A DNA stretch of 51,603 nt, from NCBI GenBank assembly GCA_934149115.1, contig CAKPDW010000003.1:1-51603 (forward strand), read 5' to 3'. Under the pieces are notes generated by a model. It did not search any database and was not told the DNA's origin. It saw nothing but the letters and a program-made list of their open reading frames with translations. Each line of letters begins with the position of its first letter. The stretch's first letter is position 1. The stretch comes from an uncultured Clostridia bacterium (GTDB taxonomy: Bacteria > Bacillota > Clostridia > TANB77 > CAG-508). A program made the position numbers and the translations under genes. This document shows positions 51,573 to 51,603 of this stretch, one piece after another.

Positions 51573-51603
51573 ACTATAATAGTTTCAACAATAAGACTAT
51601 AAA

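Overview
The window looks like a chromosome segment of a very AT-rich, endospore-forming Gram-positive bacterium of the Clostridia, probably an uncultured gut-type lineage. Reasons: SpoIIE, CwlD and coat-F-type spore coat genes; AGGAGG-type ribosome sites throughout; arginine written mostly as AGA; TGA used as a stop (standard code 11); strong TTGACA/TATAAT promoters; sigma-E and sigma-K-like promoter elements before sporulation-type genes. No rRNA, tRNA, CRISPR array, IS transposase or integrase was seen.

Layout. 1-182: end of a membrane-anchored DUF11-type surface protein. 448-2880: spoIIE. 3134-6724: an apparent operon of a WG-repeat protein, an unknown membrane protein, acpS and a pilin-like protein. 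7029-8872: cwlD, then a convergent HD-GYP gene. 9048-14818: smc, tatD and prfA. 14907-15350: a small LPNTG cell-wall protein on the minus strand. 15555-20891: pcrA, then an Ig-like membrane protein, a PF06541 membrane protein and a GGDEF response regulator. 20892-21609: a repeat-rich gap. 21610-25962: an M23 peptidase, rpiB, a tagO/wecA-like transferase and a pilin/leucine-rich-repeat fusion. 26028-28754: accessory DNA with an unknown gene, a one-domain DUF11 protein, a 57-residue orphan and an AbiE toxin-antitoxin remnant. 28838-32227: an M14 endopeptidase, two spore coat genes, a second M23 peptidase and an unknown gene. 32471-37985: the cell-shape cluster DUF4321-radC-mreB-mreC-mreD-mrdA, with a frameshift in mrdA. 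38238-39770: minC facing a three-gene operon of small unknown proteins. 40034-51030: two translationally coupled giant surface proteins (1611 and 2053 residues). 51031-51603: repeats, then a promoter, an 18-codon ORF and an intrinsic terminator arranged like an attenuator.

Much of the window concerns the cell envelope and sporulation: rod shape (MreBCD, PBP2), lipid-linked polymer initiation (TagO-like), peptidoglycan cleavage (two M23, M14, CwlD), spore coat, surface fibres and division control (MinC). A GGDEF and an HD-GYP protein suggest c-di-GMP signalling. The most unusual items are the attenuator at the right edge, a family of palindromic repeats that supplies a gene's stop codon, the giant surface pair with TG-type C-terminal anchors, the probable AUC start of one M23 gene, the mrdA frameshift and two pilin-like proteins lacking Glu5.
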